From Bifidobacterium samirii (GTDB taxonomy: Bacteria > Actinomycetota > Actinomycetes > Actinomycetales > Bifidobacteriaceae): a DNA stretch of 64,000 nt. The DNA lies in the NCBI RefSeq assembly GCF_003952945.1, contig NZ_QXGK01000007.1, positions 1 through 64,000 on the forward strand. Direction: 5' to 3'. This document shows, one piece after another, positions 1-8,589 of the stretch (position 1 is the first letter of the stretch; each line of letters begins with the position of its first letter). A program made the translations under genes and the position numbers. Below the pieces are notes generated by a model that made no database searches, was not told the DNA's origin, and saw nothing but the letters and a program-made list of their open reading frames with translations.

Positions 1-59
1 CCCGGATCGCGGGCGTCGAACCGGAAGACGACGAAACCCCACAAGCCGACGCGGACTAG
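1..59 (+). CDS. C-terminal end of an unidentified protein (partial)
   Basis: One plus-strand frame is open from the window edge to a TAG at 57-59 and encodes an acidic tail ending PEDDETPQADAD. Its codon use is GC-rich like the rest of the window, unlike the AT-rich DNA that follows. Only about 18 codons are visible, so neither the family nor the true reading frame can be proven. Acidic disordered C-termini are common in this genome (see the DivIC-like and metal-binding proteins), which makes a real gene end plausible. Confidence 0.4.
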   Translation, partial: RIAGVEPEDDETPQADAD

Positions 60-149
60 GATTTCACGCTCACCACAGGTGAGGCACCACTCCGGATTAC
101 GCGCTCATTTTCAAATGAGGCACCTCGCCCACTACGCTCACCGATCTGC

Positions 150-815
150 AACCCTATATCATTCTACATTTCGGGTTAAATTATGTGAATGAAACACTAT
201 TTTACTTTTAGGAGTTTTTCATTACACCATTGACAAGAATACTTCCGCATAATACACTGTATTCATCTAACACGCATACTACATAAATATCTCATTTTAA
301 GGATGAAACAATGAATTATATAATACGAAAACTCAAAAAATCAGAATATAATTTATTAGAAGTTTTTTTGTATGAAGCAATTTTTATCCCCGATGGAGAA
401 ATTTGTCCACCAAGAACCGTAATAGAACAACCGGAGTTAAGAGTATATATAGAAAATTTTGGGCAAGCAAAAGGTGATATGGCACTTGTTGCAGAAATCA
501 ATAATAAAATTGTAGGTGCTGTATGGGTTCGCATTATGAATGATTACGGACATATTGATGATGCAACCCCCTCCTTTGCTATATCTATGTATAAAGAGTA
601 TCGCGGTTTTGGAATTGGTACCGCTATGATGAAAGAAATGATTTCATTGTTATCTGCCGAAGGATATAGGCAAGCATCCCTTTCCGTACAAAAAGGAAAT
701 TATGCAGTCAAAATGTATCAAAAAATAGGTTTTACTATTATTGATGAAAACGAACAGGAATATATCATGGTAGTTGATTTGAAAAATTGATAGAAAACTA
801 AGTTACACTGTGTTT
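150..815. other. Low-GC island (probable recent horizontal insert)
   Basis: From about position 150 to about 815 the DNA is strongly AT-rich, with runs such as atgaattatataatacg, inside an otherwise high-GC window. It carries a single complete gene (311-790) plus AT-rich flanks. The right edge falls inside the 3' end of a native minus-strand gene (718-1194), whose reading frame continues into the island. No transposase, integrase or clear terminal repeat was recognised. The edges are estimated by eye from the composition change. Confidence 0.6.
311..790 (+). CDS. GNAT-family N-acetyltransferase (foreign, AT-rich)
   Basis: This 159-residue protein has the GNAT fold signature. A beta-strand with IVGAVWVRIMND is followed by the acetyl-CoA loop EYRGFGIGTAMMKEM (a R/Q-x-x-G-x-G/A-type motif, about residues 97-111) and by the C-terminal NYAVKMYQKIGF segment typical of the family. 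The acceptor substrate cannot be told. AAGGAT nine bases upstream of the ATG supports this start. Codon use (many AAA, ATA, TTA, AGA codons) is wholly unlike the neighbours and suggests transfer from a low-GC bacterium, probably a Firmicute. No resistance function is implied by the sequence alone. Confidence 0.85.
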   Translation: MNYIIRKLKKSEYNLLEVFLYEAIFIPDGEICPPRTVIEQPELRVYIENFGQAKGDMALVAEINNKIVGAVWVRIMNDYGHIDDATPSFAISMYKEYRGFGIGTAMMKEMISLLSAEGYRQASLSVQKGNYAVKMYQKIGFTIIDENEQEYIMVVDLKN

Positions 816-1194
816 GGTTGTTTGATGGGTTGAGTGGCGACGCCGACGCTCGCACCATGCGTGGTGTTGTTCGGAAACCTACGATCGGGTCGTCCCAGTC
901 GTCGTCCATGAGGCCGCTGTTCGCGCCGCGGCATGCCATCTTGAGATGCTGGCGGATACGTCGCGCGTTGCCGTATTCGGGAATCCGGTCGCCTTCGATC
1001 CAACGCCAGTTGGAGCGTCGGCGCAGCGGCAGATGCATGTTGCGATTGTGCCGCGTGTAGCCGTATCGGACCACGTCGGCAAGACTCTCACGACTGGCAT
1101 GAGGCCATGCCTCGGCCGAACTGTCCAAGTATTCGTCGACCAAAGCCGCACGTATGTCCAGACGGTACGGGCGGTCCTTGTAGGTTCTCGACAT
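718..1194 (-). CDS. Hypothetical protein with a probably chimeric C-terminus
   Basis: The start at 1194 (MSRTYKDRPYRLD) follows AAAGGA and is better supported than in-frame starts further upstream. About 120 residues look native: GC-rich codons, many Arg and Trp residues, and a DDDWDDP segment. The last 30 or so residues read into the AT-rich island (NLVFYQFFKSTTMIYS), so the native stop was probably displaced by the insertion. The family is not recognised. It is either a truncated pseudogene or still expressed with a foreign tail. Confidence 0.5.
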   Translation of the reverse strand: MSRTYKDRPYRLDIRAALVDEYLDSSAEAWPHASRESLADVVRYGYTRHNRNMHLPLRRRSNWRWIEGDRIPEYGNARRIRQHLKMACRGANSGLMDDDWDDPIVGFRTTPRMVRASASPLNPSNNQTQCNLVFYQFFKSTTMIYSCSFSSIIVKPIF

Positions 1195-1366
1195 TTCTCC
1201 GGTTCCTTTCATACTCCCGAACGGATAGACCGGACAACTCGGAATCGACCGCCGTGTAAGATTGCGGGGATATAAGCTGTTCACTCCGCAGAGCGTTGCC
1301 GGGCCATCAGTGCAGACGGCCATCATGGGCGGCTGAGGACAGACCATACGGACTCAGGGGACATGC

Positions 1367-1834
1367 ATGTCGAATTATGAGAGGATCGTGGCGTTCGCAC
1401 GGGAGCATCCGCAGGAGGCGCACATCATCGAACATGAGACGGCGATTGTCGATCTGGAGTCGGGCGCGCGGGTGTTCGACGTCACGCGCGCGGCAGCCAC
1501 GTATATCGTCGAGACGAAGGAGGGCGTGTTCGCCGTCGTCGCTGCCGCCACCGGGCATCTCCGATGGCGGCAGCTGGGCCGCGCGCTGGGACTGCGCCAA
1601 ATCCATCTGGCTTCGCCGGAACTGGTGAAGGAACGCACCGGCTACGAGGTCGGCACCGTCGGGCCGCTATGCCTCGACGGCATACGCATGTTCGTCGACC
1701 GCGGCCTGCTCGTCCACGATGTCGTCTACTGCGGCACCGAGGACGCGCATCATACGCTCGCCATCGACCCGCGGCTCATCGTCGAAGCCAACGACGTCAT
1801 CGGCTACTTCGACGGCGCCGACTATCTGCAGTAG
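1367..1834 (+). CDS. YbaK/EbsC-family aminoacyl-tRNA editing-domain protein
   Basis: This 155-residue single-domain protein resembles the YbaK/ProX deacylases that hydrolyse mischarged aminoacyl-tRNA (for example Cys-tRNA-Pro) in the cytoplasm. Supporting segments are VAAATGHLRWRQLGRALGL, then ERTGYEVGTVGPLCLDG (the glycine-rich GxVxP-type loop), and a C-terminal YCGTEDAHHTLAIDPRL stretch. Length matches the family. AGGGGA precedes the ATG. Its stop at 1834 is two bases from the stop of the convergent gene, so the two genes are packed tail to tail. The exact tRNA substrate is unknown. Confidence 0.72.
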   Translation: MSNYERIVAFAREHPQEAHIIEHETAIVDLESGARVFDVTRAAATYIVETKEGVFAVVAAATGHLRWRQLGRALGLRQIHLASPELVKERTGYEVGTVGPLCLDGIRMFVDRGLLVHDVVYCGTEDAHHTLAIDPRLIVEANDVIGYFDGADYLQ

Positions 1835-1836
1835 CG

Positions 1837-2880
1837 TCAGCGGAGGCGATAATCATGACGCGGCATACACGTCACCGGAGGCCCCATCGGCTGCGTCCAC
1901 CCCCCCATCAGCGCTTCCAATGCGGAACGCAACTGACGACGGCGACGGTACATACCATGCAGACGCTCGCATTCCGCGTGCACACGATCCGCGTCGTACG
2001 GCAGGCATTTGCGCAGTACCGCGATCACCTGCTCGACCCGCTCCGGCGAATCCTCACACAGCATCGGCGAATCGGCGTCCCGCAGCGAGTCGAGCAGCAG
2101 ATTACAGACCTCTTCGGCGTGACGTTCCGCCACGACGTCGAACATGGTCGACATAAGACCGACGGCCTCATCCGCCGACGCGTAACGGGACAGGCACCGT
2201 ACCCTGCAATACCGCCATGCGGCGTCGCTCAGTCGTTCCGACCGCAGCAGCGCCTCATAGGAGAGCTGCCAGCCGGCGAACATCGGGTCGCGATAGTGCC
2301 GCTGATGCACGCGCACCATGCAGCGCACATCCTCCGACCAATGCTCACCGGACAAAGTCTTCAGTTTGCGCACGTAATGCATGGGGTCTATCACGAGTCC
2401 CAGCCCCGTTGCCTCAGGGGATTTCCGCGGCCTAGGCAGCCGGTTGGTGACGATGTAGCACATGTAGATGCGCCGCAATCCCTCCTCGTCGCCCAGCCGC
2501 TCGTATGCGGCTTCGAGCAGCGTCCACCATCCTTGGGGAAGTCCCGGCGGAGTCGGCTCGGGTTCGGTATCCGTCTGGCTGCTGTCGGCGAGCCGCTGCA
2601 TCTCCCGGTCGCGGATCGCCCGCACGGCGTCGTCGAGATCGTCCATCGCCAGATAGCGTTGCAGCAGGTCGCGCACCATCATCCACTGGTCGTCGTCCAT
2701 GATCAGCCGGTAGTCCGACTCGTGCATGCCGCCGGAACCGTACCGGGCGAAACCGCGCCACAGGTACGCCAGCACGGCGTGTCCTGCCTCGCCGTCGCCG
2801 ATATGCTCGACCGGTTGGCGAGCGCCCGTCGCGTCGGAATCCGTATCCGACGTGTGCTCGTGCTCGATGTCATTCGTCAT
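1837..2880 (-). CDS. Hypothetical protein, paralogue of its SWIM-domain neighbour
   Basis: This 347-residue protein is of unknown function. It starts at 2880 behind a strong GGGGGAGGG site located inside the preceding gene. It lacks the N-terminal SWIM zinc finger of the neighbour but shares its middle and C-terminal body: WWTLLEAAYERLGDEEGLRRIY here aligns with the neighbour's TWMTILEAAYEHLHDAEGLRRLY, followed in both by a HW..D-type segment. The helical, repeat-like body suggests a protein-interaction scaffold. It overlaps the upstream gene by 11 bases, so the two are probably translationally coupled and work together. Confidence 0.65.
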   Translation of the reverse strand: MTNDIEHEHTSDTDSDATGARQPVEHIGDGEAGHAVLAYLWRGFARYGSGGMHESDYRLIMDDDQWMMVRDLLQRYLAMDDLDDAVRAIRDREMQRLADSSQTDTEPEPTPPGLPQGWWTLLEAAYERLGDEEGLRRIYMCYIVTNRLPRPRKSPEATGLGLVIDPMHYVRKLKTLSGEHWSEDVRCMVRVHQRHYRDPMFAGWQLSYEALLRSERLSDAAWRYCRVRCLSRYASADEAVGLMSTMFDVVAERHAEEVCNLLLDSLRDADSPMLCEDSPERVEQVIAVLRKCLPYDADRVHAECERLHGMYRRRRQLRSALEALMGGWTQPMGPPVTCMPRHDYRLR

Positions 2881-4324
2881 CGTCGCTACCCTCCCCCGGT
2901 TCATCCGAATCGTATTCCACGTCATCGTCCCGTGGCGGGAGCGCGCCGCCGTCATCGTAGAAGATGATCTCACTATCGTCGCAACCGTCATCGTCGCCGT
3001 CGTCCCAGTCATCCCAGTCGTCGTCATCAAGCTCCGGGAAGGTATCGGTCTTCGGCACATAGTCCTCCAACGCCGCGCGCAGCTTCTCGCGTCGCGGGAA
3101 CATGCCGGCGATGTGTTCGGCCAGCGCACGCGCCTCCTCGTAACCCGCCGCCGTGTCGATCCGGCGGATCCAGTGGCCCACACGTTCGGCGGACGGACCG
3201 TCGTTCACGCTGTAGATATCCGAATCGGGGTCGCGCAGCATGGTGCGGAGACGCTGCATCGTCTGTTCGAGCAGTTCTGGGTCCTGTGCGATCACGTCAA
3301 GCATGCGGATCGACAGGATCGCCCCGCCGACTTGGCGGCAGTAGTCGAACGCATCCTTGGGGAGCCGTTCCTCGCGCACGAGCCGTTCGAACGCCGGGTT
3401 GATGGGCGACATGCCGCAGATGCGGTGGCATTTGCCTCGCAGTCGGATGATCTCGTCCCGGTCCTCCGCCCAATGGTCGCCGCTGACCGCGCGCAGCCGT
3501 TCCACGTACACGGCCTCCGGGTCGGTCTGTGCGATGAGGATGTAGTACGAGTACAGTCGGCGCAATCCCTCGGCATCATGCAGATGCTCGTATGCGGCCT
3601 CCAGGATCGTCATCCATGTGTGCGGCAGTTCGTTCAGTTGCGTCGTGCCGAAACCCGGCACCAAGAGCCGCATGTTCGCGAGACTGGAATCGCAGTCCCT
3701 TCTCTTGTGCCGCTTCCGCCTTGCTGCCTCATTGAGCTGCTGCGTCAGTGTCATGGTCGATGGTTCCGTATTAAGGGGAGTCCAACGGCCGTGATGCTCA
3801 TCCGGATCGCTGCCGCCGAGCAGGCCGAGCGTCATCCTCCGGAACAGCTTCTCCAGATCGGGAAATTCGTACAGCGTCTCCAGAATATGCTTGACCGCCC
3901 GCCAATCATCATCCGACAGTCGCGGAAACGACGAGAATTGGTTACGCGCGTACCACCTGACCGCGAATGAAGCATCATTCGGGAATGCGGGGTCGATACC
4001 CCGTTCCCGGTCACGCTGCCGGCGCAGCAGTTCCGTCATGGCGATCAGCACGGCCGCCGCATGCTTGCAGTACGCGGCGCGCCGTGCATACGGGCAGCTG
4101 CATGCGGCCGATACCACTCGGCCGCGATGCAATCGCACATCCACCTGATAATCGTCGCCGCCACGCACCACGGCATGCCACAGGTCCTGTGCTATCGGTT
4201 CGGGCTCGCCAACACGCCCGGCGTCGTAGTACGCATGTCCGCGCTCGTAGATGTGCGGTTTGAACAGACCGTAGTGGTGGCCTTGCAGGAACTCGTCGAT
4301 ATCGGCGTCGGACATCATCGTCAT
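2870..4324 (-). CDS. SWIM zinc-finger domain protein
   Basis: This 484-residue protein carries a SWIM zinc finger near its N-terminus: CSCPYARRAAYCKH gives the CxCx(n)CxH ligand set, preceded by the usual beta-rich segment (YDAGRVGEP...VRGGDDYQVDVRL). The rest is mostly helical with no recognised enzyme motif and ends in a very acidic tail (DDDDWDDWDDGDDDGCDD). SWIM domains bind DNA or protein. Four closely spaced ATGs exist (4327, 4324, 4318, 4315); 4324 is chosen because AGAGG lies six bases upstream. The downstream gene starts inside this one and is its paralogue, suggesting an ancient tandem duplication. Confidence 0.75.
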   Translation of the reverse strand: MTMMSDADIDEFLQGHHYGLFKPHIYERGHAYYDAGRVGEPEPIAQDLWHAVVRGGDDYQVDVRLHRGRVVSAACSCPYARRAAYCKHAAAVLIAMTELLRRQRDRERGIDPAFPNDASFAVRWYARNQFSSFPRLSDDDWRAVKHILETLYEFPDLEKLFRRMTLGLLGGSDPDEHHGRWTPLNTEPSTMTLTQQLNEAARRKRHKRRDCDSSLANMRLLVPGFGTTQLNELPHTWMTILEAAYEHLHDAEGLRRLYSYYILIAQTDPEAVYVERLRAVSGDHWAEDRDEIIRLRGKCHRICGMSPINPAFERLVREERLPKDAFDYCRQVGGAILSIRMLDVIAQDPELLEQTMQRLRTMLRDPDSDIYSVNDGPSAERVGHWIRRIDTAAGYEEARALAEHIAGMFPRREKLRAALEDYVPKTDTFPELDDDDWDDWDDGDDDGCDDSEIIFYDDGGALPPRDDDVEYDSDEPGEGSDDDE

Positions 4325-4428
4325 CATGCACCTCTTCGCTGCTGCCTTGTCATGGTCATGCCGTTTCTCATTCAACCATACGCCGCCGTGTTGTTCGGAC
4401 GAGCAACGCATCCGACACCCGTCCAAGC

Positions 4429-4622
4429 CTCACTTTGCACGCGCAATCGGTGCCTCTGCGCGAGCATGGTGAGTCAACGGACGCCCGGAACGTCACTTTG
4501 CACGCGCAATGGTGTCGCTTGCGCGCGCAAAGTGACGTTGCCGATGCGGTAACGACCGTCATCACTTCCTCGGTGAGAGGATCCCCCGGTCAACCGTGGA
4601 ATCCTCTCACCTTCTCACGGAT
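4429..4622. repeat. Left composite hairpin repeat (two GCGCAA hairpins plus one 52-bp unit)
   Basis: Three inverted repeats lie in the gap between the SWIM gene and ribH. Hairpin A pairs 4429-4445 with 4457-4473 (14 of 17 bases). Hairpin B pairs 4489-4509 with 4519-4539 (20 of 21 bases, 9-base loop); each arm contains the TTTGCxCGCGCAA core. A third unit, 4571-4622, matches the 52-bp unit tandemly repeated at 9708-10013, with the arms GGTGAGAGGAT and ATCCTCTCACC. The same arrangement recurs at 9564-10013. No gene is seen here. The hairpins may also end transcription of the rib operon. Confidence 0.8.
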
Positions 4623-4698
4623 CGACGGGACACCGGATCGGGAGTGGGGAAGCGTCGGAAGCCGCTGCGAATCGGATGGCTCCGCACTCCCCTTCCGC

Positions 4699-5214
4699 CT
4701 ATTCGCCGATGCCGTCGCCGCCGTCGCCGGCGTCGATGGCATGCAGCACGTCGATCATCTCCAGTGCGGCGAGCGCGCAGTCGAAGCCCTTGTTGCCGGC
4801 CTTGGTACCCGCGCGTTCGATGGCCTGTTCGATGGTGTCGGTGGTGAGCACGCCGAACAGGACCGGTATGCCGCTGTCCAGCGACACCTGTGCCACGCCT
4901 TTGGCGGTCTCGTTGCAGACCAGATCGTAGTGGGATGTGCCGCCACGGATGATCGCGCCCAAGCAGATCACCGCATCGTAGCGTCCCGTGGCCGCCATGC
5001 GCTTCGCGGCGATCGGGATCTCGAACGATCCTGGCACCCATGCCACGTCGATGGCGGATCCGTCCACGCCATGCCTGTGCAGACCGTCCTGCGCGCCGGA
5101 CAGCAGTTTGGAGGTGATGAATTCGTTGAATCGTGCCACCACGATGCCGATGCGGATGGTCCGCCCGGGTTCCGTCTGCGTTGCGGCGATGAGGCTGCCT
5201 TCGAATGTCGTCAT
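4699..5214 (-). CDS. ribH: 6,7-dimethyl-8-ribityllumazine synthase
   Basis: Lumazine synthase condenses 5-amino-6-ribitylamino-uracil with dihydroxybutanone phosphate, the penultimate riboflavin step. The 171-residue protein shows the family marks: [10 protein letters not shown] near the N-terminus, [22 protein letters not shown] and the catalytic-region [12 protein letters not shown] with [19 protein letters not shown] precedes the ATG. It is the last gene of the rib operon, 54 bases after ribBA, and should be under the FMN riboswitch far upstream. Its tail (GDGGDGIGE) is slightly longer than usual. Confidence 0.97.
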   Translation of the reverse strand: MTTFEGSLIAATQTEPGRTIRIGIVVARFNEFITSKLLSGAQDGLHRHGVDGSAIDVAWVPGSFEIPIAAKRMAATGRYDAVICLGAIIRGGTSHYDLVCNETAKGVAQVSLDSGIPVLFGVLTTDTIEQAIERAGTKAGNKGFDCALAALEMIDVLHAIDAGDGGDGIGE

Positions 5215-5268
5215 GGTCGTTGCTCCTTGTGTTTCGGTTTGGTGATTGATTGGAATGGATGGTCGGTT

Positions 5269-6558
5269 TCAGACAGCGAGAAGATGTCCCATGCGTCGCC
5301 GTTTGACGGACAGATACCCTGCGTCGAATTCGTTGGGTTCCACGACCACCGGCACACGGTCGGCCACGGTGATGCCGGCGGCGGTCAGCCGGTCGATCTT
5401 GTCGGGATTGTTGGTCATCAGTTCGATCGAGTCGATGCCCAAGTCCCGGAGCATGGCTGCGGCCGTGTCGTATTCGCGCGCGTCGGCCGGGAAACCGAGC
5501 GCGAGGTTGGCGTCGAGCGTATCCAGTCCCCGCTCCTGCAGTTCGTAGGCGCGCAGCTTGTTGATCAGGCCGATGCCGCGCCCCTCCTGGCTGAGGTACA
5601 GCAGCACGCCGCGTCCGCGTTCGGCGATCAGGCGCATGGACCGTTCCAGCTGCGGACCGCAGTCGCATCGCATCGACCCGAACACGTCTCCGGTCAGGCA
5701 TTGGGAATGCACACGGCACAGTACGGGGCCGCCGTTCGGGCGACCGGTTCCGCGCATCGAGGCGATGAGGTCGTCGCCCATGATCAGGGCCACGTGTTCG
5801 CCGCCGTCCGCGGATGCGTAGCCCGCCATGACGAACCTGCCATGGCGTGAGGGAAGGTCCACGACGGCGACGCGGCGGACCGCGTGCGGAGCATCGGCAT
5901 GCGTACGCCGGTATTCGCGCAGTTGGTCGATGGTGAGGTACGTCAGTCCGTGTTCGGCGGCGAATGCGCGTAGCTCGCCGCGACACATCATCGTGCCGTC
6001 CTCGTTCATCATTTCGCAGCACAGGCCGCACGCTTCCAGTCCGGCCAGGCGTGCGAGGTCCACGGTGGCTTCGGTGTGTCCGTCGCGTTCCAGTACGCCG
6101 CCGGGTCGGGCCACGAGTGGGAACAGGTGGCCGGGACGCCGGAAGTCATCGGGGGTGCTGGTCGGGTCGGTGCAGGCCAGGGCCGTGGCCGAACGGTCGC
6201 GTGCGCTGATGCCGGTGGAGGTGGAGACGTGGTCGATGGAGACGGTGAACGCCGTCCGATGGTTGTCGCCGTTCGTCGCGCACATCGGCGTCAATTCCAG
6301 CCGGTCTGCGATGCCGCGGCTCATCGGCATGCAGATGAGTCCCCGACCATGGGTGGCCATGAATGCGATGGCGTCGGGTGTGGCGAAGCGTGCGGCGCAG
6401 ATGAGGTCGCCTTCGTTCTCGCGGCGTTCGTCGTCTGCGACCACGACGATGCGTCCGGCGGCGATGTCCCGTATGGCGCGTTCCACCGCGTCGGTCGCGG
6501 ATTTGGATTCCGACATGGCTTCTTCGATGCCGGAATCGTTGCGGATGCAATGATTCAT
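5269..6558 (-). CDS. ribBA: Bifunctional DHBP synthase / GTP cyclohydrolase II
   Basis: The fusion supplies both substrates of the pathway. The N-terminal half (about residues 20-215) makes 3,4-dihydroxy-2-butanone 4-phosphate from ribulose 5-phosphate and contains DDERRENEGDL and the HT(E)ATVDLARLAG segment. The C-terminal half is GTP cyclohydrolase II with its zinc site CLTGDVFGSMRCDCG, followed by LYLSQEGRGIGL. Total length of 429 residues fits the family. The ATG at 6558 has AAGGA five bases upstream. It is the third gene of the rib operon, transcribed toward ribH. Confidence 0.96.
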   Translation of the reverse strand: MNHCIRNDSGIEEAMSESKSATDAVERAIRDIAAGRIVVVADDERRENEGDLICAARFATPDAIAFMATHGRGLICMPMSRGIADRLELTPMCATNGDNHRTAFTVSIDHVSTSTGISARDRSATALACTDPTSTPDDFRRPGHLFPLVARPGGVLERDGHTEATVDLARLAGLEACGLCCEMMNEDGTMMCRGELRAFAAEHGLTYLTIDQLREYRRTHADAPHAVRRVAVVDLPSRHGRFVMAGYASADGGEHVALIMGDDLIASMRGTGRPNGGPVLCRVHSQCLTGDVFGSMRCDCGPQLERSMRLIAERGRGVLLYLSQEGRGIGLINKLRAYELQERGLDTLDANLALGFPADAREYDTAAAMLRDLGIDSIELMTNNPDKIDRLTAAGITVADRVPVVVEPNEFDAGYLSVKRRRMGHLLAV

Positions 6559-6644
6559 GATGGTCCTTACTGTTCGATGTTCGATGCTTGATGGTCGTTG
6601 ATGCGGCGCACGGCAGCCGCGTCGGTCGGTCCGGGAGCGCCGGG

Positions 6645-7328
6645 TCAGAATCCGTGGCTCCGCAGGAAGGATTCGGTGATGGCGGATTCCGATGCGTCCT
6701 TGTCCGCGTGATGCCGACCGCCCGCATCCCCGATTTCCGGCATGGACATCAGCCGCTGCACATATCTGGCGATCGGGTCGATTTCAAGGTTGACGAGGTC
6801 CCCTGTCCTGCGTTCCGCAAGCACGGTGTGGGATGCGGTGTGCGGGATGACCGATACGCCGAAGGAGCATTCGTCGGCGAAGGTGACGGTCAGGCTGATG
6901 CCGTCCACCGTGATGGAGCCCTTCCGTGCGATGAACCGCATGAGCGGCTTCGGCGCGCCGATGGCGTACGACGTGGCGATGCCGTCCGTCGTCACCGATT
7001 CGACGGTTCCGACGCCGTCGATGTGTCCGGAGACGAGATGTCCGGAGAAACGTCCGTCGGCCGGCATCGCGCGTTCCACGTTGACATGGCTTCCCCGCCG
7101 CAATGAGCCGAGGCTGGAGCGGCGCAGCGTCTCGTGCATGACGTCTGCGGTGAACGTCGTCCCGTGCACCGACGTCACGGTCAGGCAGACGCCGTTCACG
7201 GCGATGCTCTCCCCCACGCGCGTGCGGTCGGTTACGACCACTGAGGACGACACGGCTATGGAAGCGGAATCGACGCCACATCGCAGGGACGTCACCGTGC
7301 CCACGTCCTCAATGATTCCGGTGAACAT
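6645..7328 (-). CDS. ribE: Riboflavin synthase, alpha subunit
   Basis: The enzyme dismutates two 6,7-dimethyl-8-ribityllumazine molecules to riboflavin. The start MFTGIIEDVGTV is diagnostic, and the protein has the expected two lumazine-binding repeats: residues 1-95 with GESIAVNGVCLTV, and about 96-200 with KGSITVDGISLTV. Length is 227 residues, near normal. Its start lies inside ribD (20-base overlap, 7309-7328), so it is translationally coupled. The C-terminal 30 residues after the second barrel are an unremarkable polar tail. Confidence 0.96.
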   Translation of the reverse strand: MFTGIIEDVGTVTSLRCGVDSASIAVSSSVVVTDRTRVGESIAVNGVCLTVTSVHGTTFTADVMHETLRRSSLGSLRRGSHVNVERAMPADGRFSGHLVSGHIDGVGTVESVTTDGIATSYAIGAPKPLMRFIARKGSITVDGISLTVTFADECSFGVSVIPHTASHTVLAERRTGDLVNLEIDPIARYVQRLMSMPEIGDAGGRHHADKDASESAITESFLRSHGF

Positions 7329-8424
7329 ATTCCACCATCCCTTCGAGCAGCATGTCGTCGCCGATGGTGCGGACCGTCGTGTCGACGAGCCGCCAGCAGT
7401 CCGCAGGATCCGTGACGCCCGCACCTCCGACCGCGGATGGGGCCAAAGCGCCGCCGAACAGTTTGGGCGCGATGTAGGCGTCGACCTTGTCCACGATTCC
7501 GGCCTGCAGTGCGGACCATGCGAGCGTCGCTCCGCCTTCGATCATCACGCTGTCAATGCCTCGTCCTCCCAGCACGCGCATCAGCGTCGGCAGATCCACA
7601 TGACCGTCGCTGTCCGGGCCGACCGTCAGCACCTCGCAGCCGGCGTCACGGTACGGTCGAATCCGGCGATCGTCATCGCAGCAGGTGGCGATCATCGTGG
7701 AAATCTCGCGGGCGCTGCGTACCAGTGCGGAATCCAACGGGGTGCGCAGCGTGCCGTCGCATACGATCCGCAGCGGGTCGTGGCCGTTTTCGATGCGGCA
7801 GGTGAGCATGGGGTCGTCGGCCAGCACCGTGCCGACGCCCACCATGACCGCGGCGAACCGATTGCGGTCCTCATGGACGCGTCGACGCGACTCCTCCCCG
7901 GTGATCCAACGCGAACGTCCCGCGGATGTGGCGGTTCTGCCGTCGGCCGTCATGGCGTATTTGAGCAGCACGAACGGGGTGCGTCGCACGATGTAGCGCA
8001 TGAAGATCTCGTTGAGCGCATCGCATTCGTCCCGCAGCACGCCTTGTTCCACGGCGATCCCCGCTTCTTCCAGCAGACGGATTCCACCGCCCGATACCAG
8101 CGGATTCGGGTCGGCGGATCCCACCACCACGCGCGACAGGCCGGCGTCCGCCAGCATCTGCGCGCAGGGCGGCTGCATGCCTTGATGACAGCATGGTTCC
8201 ATCGTGACGACCATGGTGGCGCCACGGACCGAAACGCCTTTCGAACGCGCCGACTCCAACGCCGCGCGTTCGGCATGCCACCCGCCGAACCGGTCATGAT
8301 GGCCGGCTGCGATGATACGGCCGTCACGTACGATGACGGCGCCCACCATCGGATTGGGGTTGACCTTCCCCGCCCCCAGTTTCGCGTGACTCAACGCCAC
8401 GGACATGAAATCTCTATCGTCCAC
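7309..8424 (-). CDS. ribD: Bifunctional riboflavin deaminase/reductase
   Basis: RibD deaminates and reduces the pyrimidine intermediate made by GTP cyclohydrolase II. The N-terminal deaminase (residues 1-145) has the zinc site HAERAAL...MEPCCHQGMQPPCAQ. The C-terminal reductase begins near LLKYAMTADGRTAT and contains the VGVGTVLADDPMLTCR segment and VMIEGGATLA. A GTG at 8424 is chosen because AAAGGAG lies four bases upstream and the product then begins at the family's usual position (VDDRDFM...); in-frame ATGs further upstream extend into the leader. First gene of the operon, 371 residues. Confidence 0.95.
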   Translation of the reverse strand: MDDRDFMSVALSHAKLGAGKVNPNPMVGAVIVRDGRIIAAGHHDRFGGWHAERAALESARSKGVSVRGATMVVTMEPCCHQGMQPPCAQMLADAGLSRVVVGSADPNPLVSGGGIRLLEEAGIAVEQGVLRDECDALNEIFMRYIVRRTPFVLLKYAMTADGRTATSAGRSRWITGEESRRRVHEDRNRFAAVMVGVGTVLADDPMLTCRIENGHDPLRIVCDGTLRTPLDSALVRSAREISTMIATCCDDDRRIRPYRDAGCEVLTVGPDSDGHVDLPTLMRVLGGRGIDSVMIEGGATLAWSALQAGIVDKVDAYIAPKLFGGALAPSAVGGAGVTDPADCWRLVDTTVRTIGDDMLLEGMVEYVHRNH

Positions 8425-8503
8425 GTCGCTCCTTTCGATGCGATAGAGCATGTCCAGGGTACGTGGCGACGCACGTGTCCATGCGCCGGACGCCACGGCG
8501 TAC

Positions 8504-8537
8504 GAAAAATCCCTGAACTCCATCGGAATTCAGGGAC
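8504..8537 (-). terminator. Riboswitch expression-platform terminator upstream of ribD
   Basis: On the minus strand TCCCTGAA and TTCAGGGA form a hairpin (8510-8517 with 8529-8536) followed at once by TTTTTC (8504-8509). It lies between the FMN aptamer and the ribD start, in the position expected of the OFF-state intrinsic terminator. Confidence 0.88.
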
Positions 8538-8589
8538 CGTCGTATGCGTATGGCGACGCCCGGCCACAAGGCACGCTTACGCCGCCGCA

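Noticed and set aside
311-790. The AT-rich GNAT as an antibiotic-resistance gene
   Set aside because: No residues or segments specific to aminoglycoside or streptothricin acetyltransferases were recognised; only a general GNAT fold is supported.
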